Source of the DNA: Valencia hispanica
Lineage: Eukaryota > Chordata > Actinopteri > Cyprinodontiformes > Valenciidae
NCBI GenBank assembly: GCA_963556495.2
Contig: OY747722.1
Span: 21,956,001-22,020,000, forward strand
Direction: 5' to 3'
Length of the DNA: 64,000 nucleotides
Positions 22,471 through 32,897 of the stretch are shown here, piece after piece. A program made the translations under genes and the position numbers. A model generated the notes under the pieces. The model searched no databases and had not been told where the DNA came from. It saw nothing but the letters and a program-made list of their open reading frames with translations. Position 1 is the stretch's first letter. Each line of letters begins with the position of its first letter.

Positions 22471-23079
22471 ATACAATGCAACTGTCCAATAGGCTGAAAT
22501 TTCAGTGTTTAATCCCTTTTTTATTTAGAAACGGAATTATAGTTTTTAATAGCTGTAAGCTATTATTATAATTAACAGAAAGAACCACTTGAAATATATC
22601 TGTATAAACTGATTGTTAAATCCATCAAACGTACTTTGATGTGTTTCACCAGGTTCTAACTAGGTCCAAACTAAAGATTTTATTTGAACCTGGTTTAGTG
22701 AACACATCATTGATGACTAGATTACTAGCTTTGTCTGTAATTTCAATTCCAAAAATGGTGTCTTGTAGTCATTTTTTTCCCACTTAAACTGTCTGATGCT
22801 CTGCAGCAGCTGCTGAAATGTCCAAGTCAACAAGATCAGGTCCCTCAAGTAACAAATTAATGCCCTGCCACCATCCCTGTGTTTTGTAGTTAAAGGACTG
22901 GTAACATTTGTATTCCTCCTCATCCTCAACACGGTGCACTCTCTGCTAAGCCCTGTCTGCAGTACCGAAAAGTTTACTGCATAAAAGCGAAGTTTTTTGT
23001 GTCTTTTCACCGTGAGAGAGCTGAGGCGGAGGAATATTGCCTGAGGATGTTTCATATCCCCACAGCCCCGACTGCACGC
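22471..23079. other. No recognisable feature
   Basis: No repeat or exon that I can support. Confidence 0.4.
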
Positions 23080-23387
23080 TCTCTGCACTCTTCTTCATCT
23101 TGTTTTCTTAATCATTTGTCTTTTCCCTCTGTCTTATCATATCTCTCCTCTCTTCTCCAGCTCTGTCTCCCAGGGTCTAACCTCTCCTTTCTCCCACTGT
23201 TTTTTTCTTTTTATCCCCCACCTCTAATACTGTTAACTTCCCAGCCTTTTCTTACTTGCTGTCTCTGAGAATGTCTTCCCCTTTCTTTCACCATCCCTGT
23301 TTCTTTTTTTTTTCTCCTTCTCTGCCTATCTTGGCAAATGTGCAAGCAGGTTTTAGCGGTTTGCTTGGCGTCCTCTCTCCTTGTCAG
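23080..23387 (+). other. Long polypyrimidine-rich tract
   Basis: About 300 bp dominated by C and T on the plus strand, with repeated tctctcctc, ctttccc and a 9-10 T run. It ends in a strong-looking splice acceptor (cgtcctctctccttgtcag, AG at 23386-23387). It may simply be low-complexity sequence. Confidence 0.4.
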
Positions 23388-23474
23388 GCGCTGCAGCATC
23401 CAGTGGAAGAGGCAGCACTGTCACAACGGCCTGGCTCCATGGAAGACGAGGCAGAAAAACATGGCTCTGAGGAG
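23388..23474 (+). other. Weak candidate internal exon
   Basis: Follows the acceptor at 23387 and could end at a GT at 23475 (gaggag|gtgtac). It is more GC-rich than its surroundings. One frame is open through and beyond the segment (starting RCSIQWKRQHCHNGL). A second reads QHPVEEAALSQRPGSMEDEA. No family is recognised, and the donor is poor. This is a splice-signal observation only. Confidence 0.15.
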
Positions 23475-23489
23475 GTGTACGGGTGACAG

Positions 23490-24105
23490 GTCCCTTCATT
23501 GGGGAGTTTTGTGAAATGAGGGAGATGCAGCTTGGGGGGAAATAGAGAGAGGAAAAGCTACACAAACAGGCATGCAGAGTGTTTTTCGAGAAGAAACAGC
23601 CAAGTGATGGAAGCTGTGCACTCCTTCCAAAGATTGGCCCCTCTTCAGTGATTCCCTCTCGAGTCAATACCAAAATGCAGAACTTAGGAAGCAGATGCTT
23701 CTTATTTACAGCTTTATGTCTGAGTGCATAATTTGCTTGTTGTTAGTATAAATTATATCCAATCCATCAGATGAATGATGTGTATCAAGCAGTGGACAAA
23801 AGCGGCTTCTACAGACATGTGCATTCGCTTCATGACTCCGTGGTTTGTTCAGGAATGTGTTTTGAGCATGCCAGACCTGTAAAGCTAATGTTTTGATAAT
23901 TCAAACACAGCAGGCACATGCAGTCCATTGACTTTAGCTGAATTATTCATTCTTAGTGCTCGGTTTGTTATTGAACGGTAATGTCAAAATCAGCACGACA
24001 CACTTCCCGAAGTGATTTACTGGATTTGGATAATACAATGCTGAGATTTTTTGCTAGTCTTTATCTCACAAACCTGGATTGTAAAACTTATAGATGTATC
24101 TAGTT
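23490..24105. other. No recognisable feature
   Basis: No repeat or exon that I can support. Confidence 0.4.
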
Positions 24106-24109
24106 TTAT

Positions 24110-25080
24110 GGAGTTAGAACCAGATATTTACATACACTGTATTCTTCAATAGAACCAGTGTAACCAAGTCAGTTATGTAGGCCACCTTGGTATGACACAC
24201 TTTTTCAGCTCTGCCCACAAATTTTCTATCACACTGAGATCCTGATTTTGTGATATCCACTCTAAGACATTGACTTTGTTGTGCTTGGGACCAAAGGGGC
24301 CATTTGTACCCAAGTTTGAATTTTCTAGCTGTCTTGACATGTTGCTTCAGTATTTCCACATAAATATTCTTTCCTTATGATGCCTTTTTTTTTTTTTTTA
24401 TTATTATTTTTTTTTTATCCCACAGTTTTTTCCCATTATTTATCACCCAGTGCTCCTACCTAGTTCCAGTCCTGAGGTTCTGCTCCCACTCTGCCAGTCC
24501 CGGGAGGGCCCCGCACTGAAACCCAAGCCTCCTTCATGCTTGAGTGAGCATGCCCTTCTTTTCACCTGATGGGGCGGGGTTTCCCCGGCTGGACGTAGCG
24601 CGTGGAAGGATCACGTTGTTCCAGCAAGATCCTCCCCATCCTTTCAGGCACCCCGGCCGGCCAGGAGGAGGCCGTATAAAGCCCCAGGACTAGTGCATGT
24701 TTTTGAAGGAGTAGCTCACATTAGCTGCTCAAGGGAACACCAGGAGAACATGCAAACTCCACACAGAAAGGCCTTTTTGCCTTATGATGCCATTTACTTT
24801 GTGCACTGCATCAGTCCCTCCTGTGGCCAACCATCTATACGTGATGCTGCTAACCCCATACTTCAGTTATTTTCAGGCTTGGAAGCTTCCTCCTTTTTTC
24901 CTCTAAATATAACTATGGTCAGCAGGCCCAAACAGTTTTTAATTTTAGTTTTATCAAACCACAGATTCATTTGAGTTATTTAACTGTATTCTGGCTTTTT
25001 ATGTTGCTTTTGAATTAATGTCTTCTTTATTGCTGAGCAGCCTTTCAGGGAATATCGGTACAGACTAGTTTCACTGTAAA
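24110..25080 (-). mobile_element. Tc1 remnant of the salmonid type with a retroinsert
   Basis: The left end resembles the salmonid-type Tc1 terminus (gatatttacatacactgtat). The antisense transposase follows: attttctatcacactgagat, cattgactttgttgtgcttg, atgttgcttcagtatttcca. After the insert at 24385-24779, the gene continues with cctcctgtggccaacca, aacagtttttaattttag and ctgagcagcctttcaggg. Similarity fades after about 25080. The reading frame is destroyed. Confidence 0.75.
24385..24779 (-). mobile_element. Retroposed insert with 12-bp target duplication
   Basis: The 12-mer ccttatgatgcc is present at 24373-24384 and again at 24780-24791, inside otherwise continuous Tc1 sequence. The insert starts with a long T/A-rich run (24385-24418), so it is a poly(A)-tailed sequence integrated on the minus strand. 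Its interior (24470-24690) is GC- and CpG-rich. Its 5' part (24725-24775) carries ggagaacatgcaaactccac, a common fish repeat word. The length of 395 bp fits a SINE or a short retroposed transcript. No ORF or pol III boxes are evident. Confidence 0.75.
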
Positions 25081-25089
25081 CAATGATGC

Positions 25090-26630
25090 TCTATTACAGT
25101 TCAGGCCAGAATCTTCACACTTTTTTTTTTCCATCGCTAGCAATCGGAACGCTTTTACTTCCAGAGCAGTTTGACGATACATTCCAGTGCTGCTCATACT
25201 TGTATAACATGTACACTTTGATATGTTTTCCCTTTTTTCTCTTAAACCCCAATTTTGAGTGTTTCATTTATGTAGGTAGCTAATTAAAATAATTATGTCG
25301 AGCCAGTCAATGTTGATCTGTTCCCTATTATATAAACCAGACATAGAAATGCTTCTCATTTTGTAGCCCTTTTAGTTTTGGATGACACAAGTCTGTTAAA
25401 AAGACTGGTAGAGGTCTTTAATGTTTATTTGTGTTAAGACATCCATCCATCCATTCATTCATTCTCTAAACCCACGTGTCTGTGCAGGGTTGTGGGGTTG
25501 GCGAGGCTGGTGCCCATCTCCAGCTGTGATAAAACATGCTAAATAGAATTGGACACTTAAAATTTTTTGTACATTGTCTCACCTAGCACAGCAACTCTTT
25601 AGTAATAAAGCCAGGTTTTCGCCACACATCTTAGGAGTGAAACTGTAAATATTGGGTTGTTGCCGTCAGACTGACATCAATGAGTACAGAGAGAACATTT
25701 TGTTCACCTGGCTGCTGTGATTTACTGATGTGGGATGTTTGTGTTTTTGCAGTCAGTTTTTTTACTAGTAGGGTCCCAGTTTGAAGAAACTAATTAGTTA
25801 TCACAGGGGAGCTAAGCTAACAGCTAGTCTGAGCAGAGTTCAAAGTAGACTTTTCTTCCACCTTAAAATTACAAGTGTCATAAATCTCATATCGGTTCTT
25901 ACAAATAATATAATTTAGGTTTGAACCCACAAATTTTTGCATTACACTGTTATTTCAATAAAGGTTCACAATTATTTTTATCTTGTGATAATAAAATACT
26001 AGTCAATGAGAAGTTTGTCTCAGAGACACCTACTGTAAATTGCCGTTAGCATCTGTCTGTAACTCCTATTTCAAAATAGGAAAGGAAGCACTTCTTGAGT
26101 TTATTTATTAAGCCAACAGAGTTTTCTAAGCTTTGAATGGTTACTGAGACTGGCTAACCATTAGCAGCGAATAAGTTAGTATTTCCTTTAGATTTTCCTT
26201 TCAGCACTAAATTAAAGGCCTGTTTCCCATTTTTCTAGAGAGTTGAAACAAGGCACGGTGACTTAAGTTTCAAACTCAATGATTTACAAAATCAAGAATT
26301 GGAGTTCGACGTAGACTTGCATTCTAAATACTCTACACTGGACTTGGACTTGTGGTCTAAGACTTTAGACTTTTATGCCATCTTCATTTTATATAAACAG
26401 TTGTAAAAGCGAAGCTGTATTTAAGATATAGACTCTCACAGGAAAATGCACATGCAGTCCATAATCTGTTAAACGAAGCATTGGAATTATTAACCAGGGA
26501 CATTCATGTACTGTGGACTATTAATGGTGTATAACAATCTGCCCACACTGGCAGGTAATTCATGACATAGATCAAACAAATTCCTCTCCAACTGAACACT
26601 GTGTTAATGATTTCAGGTTAATTCAGAGCA
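25090..26630. other. Mostly unassigned; contains a short interspersed repeat
   Basis: 25441-25530 (catccatccatccattcatt, gcagggttgtggggttggc, ccatctccagctgtgat) is a fragment of the ATCC-headed repeat also seen at 4988-5117. The rest shows no recognisable element or exon. Confidence 0.45.
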
Positions 26631-26632
26631 AC

Positions 26633-29565
26633 TTTACTTTCACTTTATTTGTATAGGGACAGTGTGTATTAATGAGCACAAGTATTTGGATATGTAAATA
26701 CAAGAGATTGTAGGCAGGGCTAATTTCCGTCTCTAGGCCCTTTGCTGGGAATGTCAGCAACATTTCTAATGAGAACTAACACCTTAAAAATCAACTATTT
26801 ACAATTTTGAATCAAAGACATAAGATAAAACAATATATGAAAAATAAATAATAAAATAAAGAAATTGTCAACAGTACATTCTTGTTTTATAGACACCAAT
26901 AAGCACATTTATAACTGCAATAAGAAGTAAAAATCCCTCAAGAAATTGTCATAATGCAAGTAATGCTTGTACAAGTTAAGATAAAACAACTGCATCCTTC
27001 ATATATGTACACGTTATTTGTTTACAACTATTAGGCTCACTCACTCATCACACCCACGCATAGCACAATAAAACCTCAACATTTTCAACTATAAAAAATC
27101 TGAATGTAGATTTTAATTTGTTATGCTGACAGGATTGTGCTTCTAACATCCATAACTTTAAGTGTTTGCTAAAAGAATCAAGGGTTCTTATCTCACGAAT
27201 GTCGGTTGGGATTGTGTTCCAAGTTTTAGAGGCACAAACTGAGAATCTGTCCAAAAGTGCTTCTCCTAAAAGGGACTACACAGTCAGCCCTTGAGCTTGC
27301 CCTTGTAGATCTGCTGTGATTATTTACTTTCGTTATGAATTCCTGTAATACGTTCGGGCTAAACCATGTAGGATTTTAAAAATAAGAATACAATCTCTGT
27401 ATTTAATTATATATTCCCAGCTAAGTAATCGACATTTACAAGGAATATTGCAATGGTGATATGATTTGGGTTTTCTTTCAAGGACTTTTAAAGCTTGTTT
27501 GTAAATTGTCCTGATCATTGCTAAGGTGGTATTACATGCTGATGACCAATTTGTTAAACAGTATGTCACACGTGAAACAATCATGGCGTTGAAATATAGT
27601 AAGGCTGATTCGGATGTTAGGTTTTCTGTAATATGTTTAAAATGATACAAATTCAATTTTGTTCTATTCCTTTTTATTTTTACTTGTTTCTTGAACTTGA
27701 GGTGAAAATCTAAGATCACACCTAAGTATTTATATTCCTGCACCTCTTCAAGTTTTTTCCCCATGTAAAATTATCCATAACCCTTTTTGAAAAGAACATG
27801 TTGACAGTATTTGACAAATTCAAAATCATTTGTGAATTTACAAACCAATCAGAAATGTTACTCATAGTTATAGATAATTTATTTGCTGCTAGACTTTTGT
27901 TTTTAGCATGGAAATAATTGACTGCGTCATCAGCATACATTTGGCAGGATATATCCGGTGAACAGCAAAGAGGAAGATCATTTACATATATACTAAACAA
28001 TAATGGTCCCAGGACTGAACCCTGTGGAACTCCTAAGGTTGTTACACATGTTAAGGATGTTTTACTATGTATGCTAACACATTATTCTCTTTGTACCAGA
28101 TAAGATTCAAACCATTGCATAGTTGTGTAGGAAAAATTAAAGTGTGATAGTCTACTCATTCGAATCTTGTGATTCACAGTATTGAATGCTTTCTTAAGGT
28201 CCAGGAACACTGCTCCTACTATTCCACCCTTATAAACCGCTAATTTAACTTTTTCCAGAAAATAGCAAATGGCTGTTTCTATAGAATGGAATTTTCTAAA
28301 ACCCAATTGCATCGAGTGAAGTTTAAATGAACTCTAGTTTAGATGACTAATGAGCTGATCTGCAACACATTTTTCAGTTATCTTGGAAATTATTGGTAGG
28401 ATACTTATAGGTCTATAGTTATTGAGACCTGTTGGATCTTCTGGTTTAAAGACCTGTATGATTACTGCTTTTTTAAATGCATTAGGAAAAAACATTTTCC
28501 TTTTATTGATTGATTTATAATTTTGGTAATGGGGGTTACAGACACAGTTTTATAGCATTTTAAAAAAATCCTGTATCCAGCCCAAATATATCTTTTGTTT
28601 TGGAGTTTTTTAAAGGTTTTGTGGGCCTGCGTGGCCTTTATTGACAGTGGACAGTTTCTGAAGGGGGAGAGAGGTGGGGGAAGACATGCGGCAAAGGTTG
28701 CCTGGGACAGGATTCGAACCGGGGACGGCCATGTCGAAGAGCCTCTACACTTGGGGCGCTCTAACCACTGCACACTACATGTTTCCACACCACAAATACT
28801 TACTAAATTTTAAACACTATCCACAAAGTGAGTATTAAAACTTGTTGCAATCTTATTTGGATCATTAATAACTACATCATTTACCTTAATTTCTTTAATG
28901 GTCCTATTCCCCCAGACACTCCCTGTTAGTTTCCTTATATTGTTGCAGATTTCTTTGGTGTTTCCCTTCACATTGATTATCGTATTTATGAAATAATTAG
29001 CTTTTGCATTTCTAATTTCTTTGGTTACTTTATTTCTAAGTAAACTAAACATTTGTAAAAATAATAACTGTGGTCTTATTTAAATTTTTCTCTGAAATTA
29101 TATAATAATAATACTTCTCATAAAAGTCTTACAATTTTGACTTACAGTTTTAAATTAGATAATTTTATACCAATACATTTCCTTTCAAATTCTTCCAAAT
29201 TTCTTATTCTACATTTGGATATTTTTAACTGTTCAACTCTCTTATTAGGAGCTCAAGCATAATCGCTCCTATGAAGCTATCTTACATACATTATTAAATT
29301 ATGGTCCGATAGCCCTGTAACCAAATTGTATGTTTTTTCCAATTATGTCACATCTGTTACTGAATAAAAGCTCAATACAAGTTTTAGCTGATTTGCTTAT
29401 TCTGGTAGGTCCTGTAAGCAAACGGATATGCCCAATTGAAATTCAAGTGCACTATAGTTTAAACCTAAGGAGGGCGCCATACTGTCAGTTTTAGACAGAA
29501 AATTTATACTTTTACTAAGATCCAGTAGAATACCAAAACAATTACCAGAAATGTTGACAGCGCTA
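26633..29565 (-). mobile_element. Long LINE of the jockey/CR1-like group
   Basis: On the minus strand, from 5' to 3': linker region at 29052-28810 (RNKVTKEIRNAKANYFINTI, FNTHFVDSV); reverse-transcriptase fingers and palm at 28312-28082 (QLGFRKFHSIETAICYFLEK, GAVFLDLKKAFNTVNHKI, WFESYL); catalytic motif QMYADDAVNYF at about 27940, in 28000-27722; thumb and C-terminus at 27764-27333 (EYKYLGVILDFHLKFKKQVK); final codons at 27254-27048 (SKTWNTIPTDIREI). The 3' tail reads ttatttgtatagggacag near 26640. Frames shift between blocks and a SINE interrupts it, so it is inactive. No endonuclease domain is present; the copy is 5'-truncated. Confidence 0.8.
28600..28770 (-). mobile_element. tRNA-derived SINE inside the LINE
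   Basis: The minus strand carries a pol III A box TGGTTAGAGCG (28757-28767) and B box GGTTCGAATCC (28710-28720), spaced as in a tRNA gene. They are followed by the fish SINE body (gcaacctttgccgcatgtct, tcccccacctctctcccc, cactgtcaataaaggccac). It lies between reverse-transcriptase and linker blocks of the LINE and has the same orientation. Box sequences are near consensus, so it may still be transcribable. Confidence 0.8.
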
Positions 29566-29584
29566 TTAGTCACTGATTTATACA

Positions 29585-29626
29585 ATTTACCAGCAAAAAA
29601 ATAATTTTTTGGGGCTGAGTTGCTCT
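29585..29626. mobile_element. Terminus of a TTAA-target element
   Basis: The sequence accagcaaaaaaataat, ttgggg and ctgagttgctct, directly followed by TTAA (29627-29630), closely resembles the right end of the TTAA-flanked MITE at 42955-42999. Its other end may have been separated by the adjacent LINE: agagcaact occurs just beyond the LINE 3' end at about 26625. Confidence 0.5.
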
Positions 29627-30887
29627 TTAAGATTTATTCGTTTTCCACTTTGGTTTCAAACTAGCTCAACTTAAAACCTTAGGTGAAACTCGTAAAATTA
29701 GAATATCGAGCAAAAGTTCGTTTATTTCAGTCATTGAACTTCAAAGGTGAAACTAATATGATAAAGACTCATTACATGCATTCCAAGCTAGATATTTAAA
29801 TCCTTTGTCTGTAATATTTTTGAAGATTATGGCTTACAGCTTATGAAAACCCCAAATTCAAAATATGAGAAAATTAGAATATTGTAAAAAAAAAGTTCAA
29901 TGTTTTAGGCTCAAAGTCTCACACTCTAATCAGCTAATTAAAACAAAACACCTACAGAGGGTTCCTGAGCCTTTAAATGGTCTCTTAGTCTGGTTCAGTA
30001 GGAATCACAATTATGGAAAAGACTGCTGACCTGAAAGTTGTGCAGAAACCAATCATTGACCCCCTCCATAAGAAGGGAAAGCCTCAAAAAGTAATTGGAA
30101 TGTTTCATTCTGTAGAATGATTGGATGTTCCCAAAGTGCTGTAACAAAGCACATCAATAGAAAGTTATGTGGAAGGAAAAAGTGTGGAAGGAAAAGGTGC
30201 ACAAGCAGCAGGGATGACCGCACCCTGGAGAGGATTGTCAGGAAAAAGCCATTCAAAAGTGTTGGGGACCTTCACAAGGAGTGGACTGAGGTTGGAGTTA
30301 GCGCATCAAGAGCCACTACACACAGACTGATACTGGACATGGGCTTCAAATGGTGCATTCCTCTTGTCAAGCCGCTCCTGAACAACAAACAACGTCAGAA
30401 GTATCTTACCTGGGCTAAAGAAAAAAAGAACATAAAGTTTTGCATCTCATTTGGAAAAAAAGGTCCAAGAGTCTGGAGGAAGAATGAAGAGGCACACAAT
30501 CCAAGATGCTTGAAGTCCAGTGTGAAGTTTCCACATTCTGTGTTGATTTGGGGAGCCATGTCATCTGCTGGTGTTGGTCCACTGTGCTTGATTAAGTCTA
30601 GAGTCAACACAGCCATCTACCAGGACATTTTGGAGCACTTCATTCTTTCTTCTGCAGATGAGCTTTATGGAGATGCTGACTTAATTTTCCAGCAGGATGT
30701 GGCACCTGCCCACACAGTCAAAAGTACCAAAACCTGGTTCAGTCACCATGGGCTTACTGTGCTTGATTGGCCAGCAAACTCGCCTGGCCAGAACCCCATA
30801 GAGAATATATGGGCATTGCCAAGAGACAGATGAGAGACATGAGACCGAGTAATGCAGAAGAGCTTAAGGCCACTATTGAAACATTCT

Positions 30888-32665
30888 AGTCATCAAATCA
30901 TATTTGTCGTGATTCCAGTTTGTTCATGTAAATGATAAATCTTCTTCATACTCAAGGGTTACTTGTGGAGTACCACAGGGTTCTGTGCTTGGACCAATTC
31001 TTTTTACTATATATATGCTTCCAATTGGTAAAATCATTAGATCGCATGGGATACATTTCCACAGTTATGCCGATGATACACAACTATATTTATCCATAAA
31101 TCCTGATGAATCCAGTCAGTTAAGTAGATTACAGGTATGTCTGGAAGACATAAAAACCTGGATGATGCTAAACTTTTTTCTCTTAAATTCTAACAAGAAA
31201 GAAGTTGTCATATTTGGACCAGAAGCTCTAAAAAAGAAACTGCGTAGTCAATCACTTCATCTGGATGGTATTAAAATGGCCTCCAGTAATAACGTAAAGA
31301 ACGTATGGGCAATTTTTGACCAAGACATTACATTCAAATCCCATATTAAACAGGTTTCGAGGATTTCTTTCTTTCACCTCCGGAATATTGCTACAATTAG
31401 AAACATCCTGTCCAGGAGTGATGCTGAGAAACTAGTGCATGCATTTGTTATCTCAAAGCTGGACTACTGTAATTCTTTACTAGCAGGAAGTTGAGCCAAA
31501 ATGCTGAAGCAAGAGTTCTTTTTTTTTTCTTTTTTTTTTACGTGTCCTGTCTGGCAGTGTGGAGCTCAGAATTGGTGTCTGAGTACCAAGTAGAAGCCCA
31601 TCAGATTTACTTTCAAAAGTAGAGCACTACAGCTACAGTACTCCACTTGATATATATGTATGAGAAATCTTTATTATGAATTGCTGTGGGTTTTATTTTC
31701 TGATGTTATGGACACGGAGACAGAAAATAAAGGGGAAGAAAGAAAGAAAGCAGATGAAGAAGAGAGGTAGGAAACAAAGTCAAAAGAGGGTGAGTGGAAA
31801 ATACAAGAGAGGAATGGGAACAAAGAAAACACAGGCCACCGGCTGCCACGCGCCGCCGCCACCCCAGGCCAATTCCCACCGCCAACATTCCAGCGCCCCA
31901 CCCCTGCCCCACATCGGGGCACCCCACCAATAGCTGAAGCGGATGGACAGCATCCCCAGTCCAAGCCTAGCCAGCACCTGGACACCAAGTTGTACCAGCT
32001 CCTGAGTCCTGATCCCGCGCAATGCAGAGAGCTGAGACCAGGCGTCCAACAAAGGCCAGGGCCAGTCCAACCCGCCAATGAACCGACCACGCACGAAGCG
32101 CACAGAACAGCAAACGTTCTGATGAATATTAAAAAGAGTGATCACATTTCCCCTGTTTTCGCTTCCCTTCATTGGCTCCCTGTTAAATCCAGAATCGAAT
32201 TTAAGATCCATCCTGTTTCTTACATATAAAGCTGTTAATAATCATGTTCCATCATACATCAGAGATCTGACTGTTCCATATTTTCCGAATCCAGAGCTCT
32301 TCGCTCTCAGACTGCAGGTTTACTTGTTGTTCCTAGGATTTCTAAAACTAAAATGGGAGGCAGATCTATTATTTATCAGGCTCCTCTCCTGTTGAACCAG
32401 CTCTCAGTTTTAGTCCATGAGGCAGATACTCTGTCTACTTTTAAGGCCAAACTTAAAATGTTCCTTTTTGATGAAGCTTATAGTTGGAGTGGCTCAGGTC
32501 ATCCTGAGCTATCTCTGCAGTTATGCTGCTGTAGGCTTGGACTGCTGGAGGACAGACGGACCTGTTCTCTTCACTCTGCTACGTTCTCTTCTACTACTCT
32601 CCAGTTGCATTATTTGCTGACATCTGTTGTGAATCAGCACTATATAAATAAACCGAATTGAATTG
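30888..32665 (+). mobile_element. 5'-truncated L2 LINE inside the Tc1 gene
   Basis: Begins within the reverse transcriptase. The frame at 30950-31494 contains [20 protein letters not shown], the catalytic [13 protein letters not shown] and the following [14 protein letters not shown] and [18 protein letters not shown]. After a 589-bp insert, the C-terminus continues at 32121 (NIKKSDHISPVFASLHWLPV) and, with a frameshift near 32225, to LSTFKAKLKMFLFDEAYS (to about 32485). The 3' end reads gctgacatctgttgtgaatc, agcactatataaataaaccg and aattgaattg. Insertion occurred exactly within the transposase codons. Confidence 0.85.
31520..32108 (-). mobile_element. Retroposed insert inside the L2 LINE
   Basis: The 12-mer agcaagagttct (31508-31519) recurs as agcaaacgttct (32109-32120), a target duplication with two mismatches. 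Removing the insert restores the LINE protein frame AARVL-MNIKKSDH. The insert begins with a T run (31519-31540), so it is poly(A)-tailed in minus orientation. The high-coordinate half (31840-32105) is GC-rich, and the low half has gaaagaaagaaag. Overlapping ORFs on both strands reflect the GC content and show no known domain. It could be a SINE or the 3' part of another retroelement. Confidence 0.75.
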
Positions 32666-32897
32666 GTCTTCCATAACACCTCTGCAGTGCCACAGGCTGA
32701 TACCATCCATGCCATGCCGCATTGAGGCAGTAATTGATGCAAAAGGGGCCCAAACAAAGTACAGAGTACATATGCATGATTATGCTTTTCAGGGGTCCGA
32801 CATTTCTCTATTTAAAAGCCTTTTTTTATTGATTCCATGTAATATTCTAATTTTCTGAGATTTTGAATTTGGGTTTTTCATAAGCTGTAAGCCATAA

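Larger units (their letters stand above)
30016..32765 (+). pseudogene. Tc1 transposase, first catalytic Asp deleted
   Basis: The start MEKTADLKVVQKPIIDPLHK at 30016 is followed by a frame change near 30110. The long open stretch 30117-30833 then covers the second DNA-binding domain (GRKKCGRKRCTSSRDDRTLE) and most of the catalytic domain. The segment WAKEKKN is joined directly to FCISFG. The family has about 15 residues between them, including the first catalytic Asp (FSDES block), so these are deleted. The second Asp is kept (FQQDVAPAHT). The third block reads PGQNPIENIW, keeping the Glu. The coding sequence stops at the L2 insertion (about 30887) and resumes at about 32666 with WSSITPLQCHRLIPSMP through KGAQTKY. 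Confidence 0.85.
29688..32897 (+). mobile_element. Tc1-like transposon with long inverted repeats, split by an L2 LINE
   Basis: The left arm starts at about 29688 (ggtgaaactcgtaaaattag) and has an inner block, attatggcttacagcttatg with ccccaaattcaaaatatgag (29828-29880). The right arm at 32818-32897 is the inverted copy of that inner block (attctaattttctgagattt, cataagctgtaagccataat). The outer part of the right arm is missing, so the right end is truncated. The transposase gene lies between the arms. Its 3' end is separated by a 1.8-kb L2 LINE (30888-32665) that carries its own insert. Confidence 0.85.

Noticed and set aside
31674..32211. Overlapping ORFs on both strands, up to 143 codons
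   Set aside because: They follow from the GC-rich composition of the retroposed insert at 31520-32108; no domain is seen and they cross the insert boundary.
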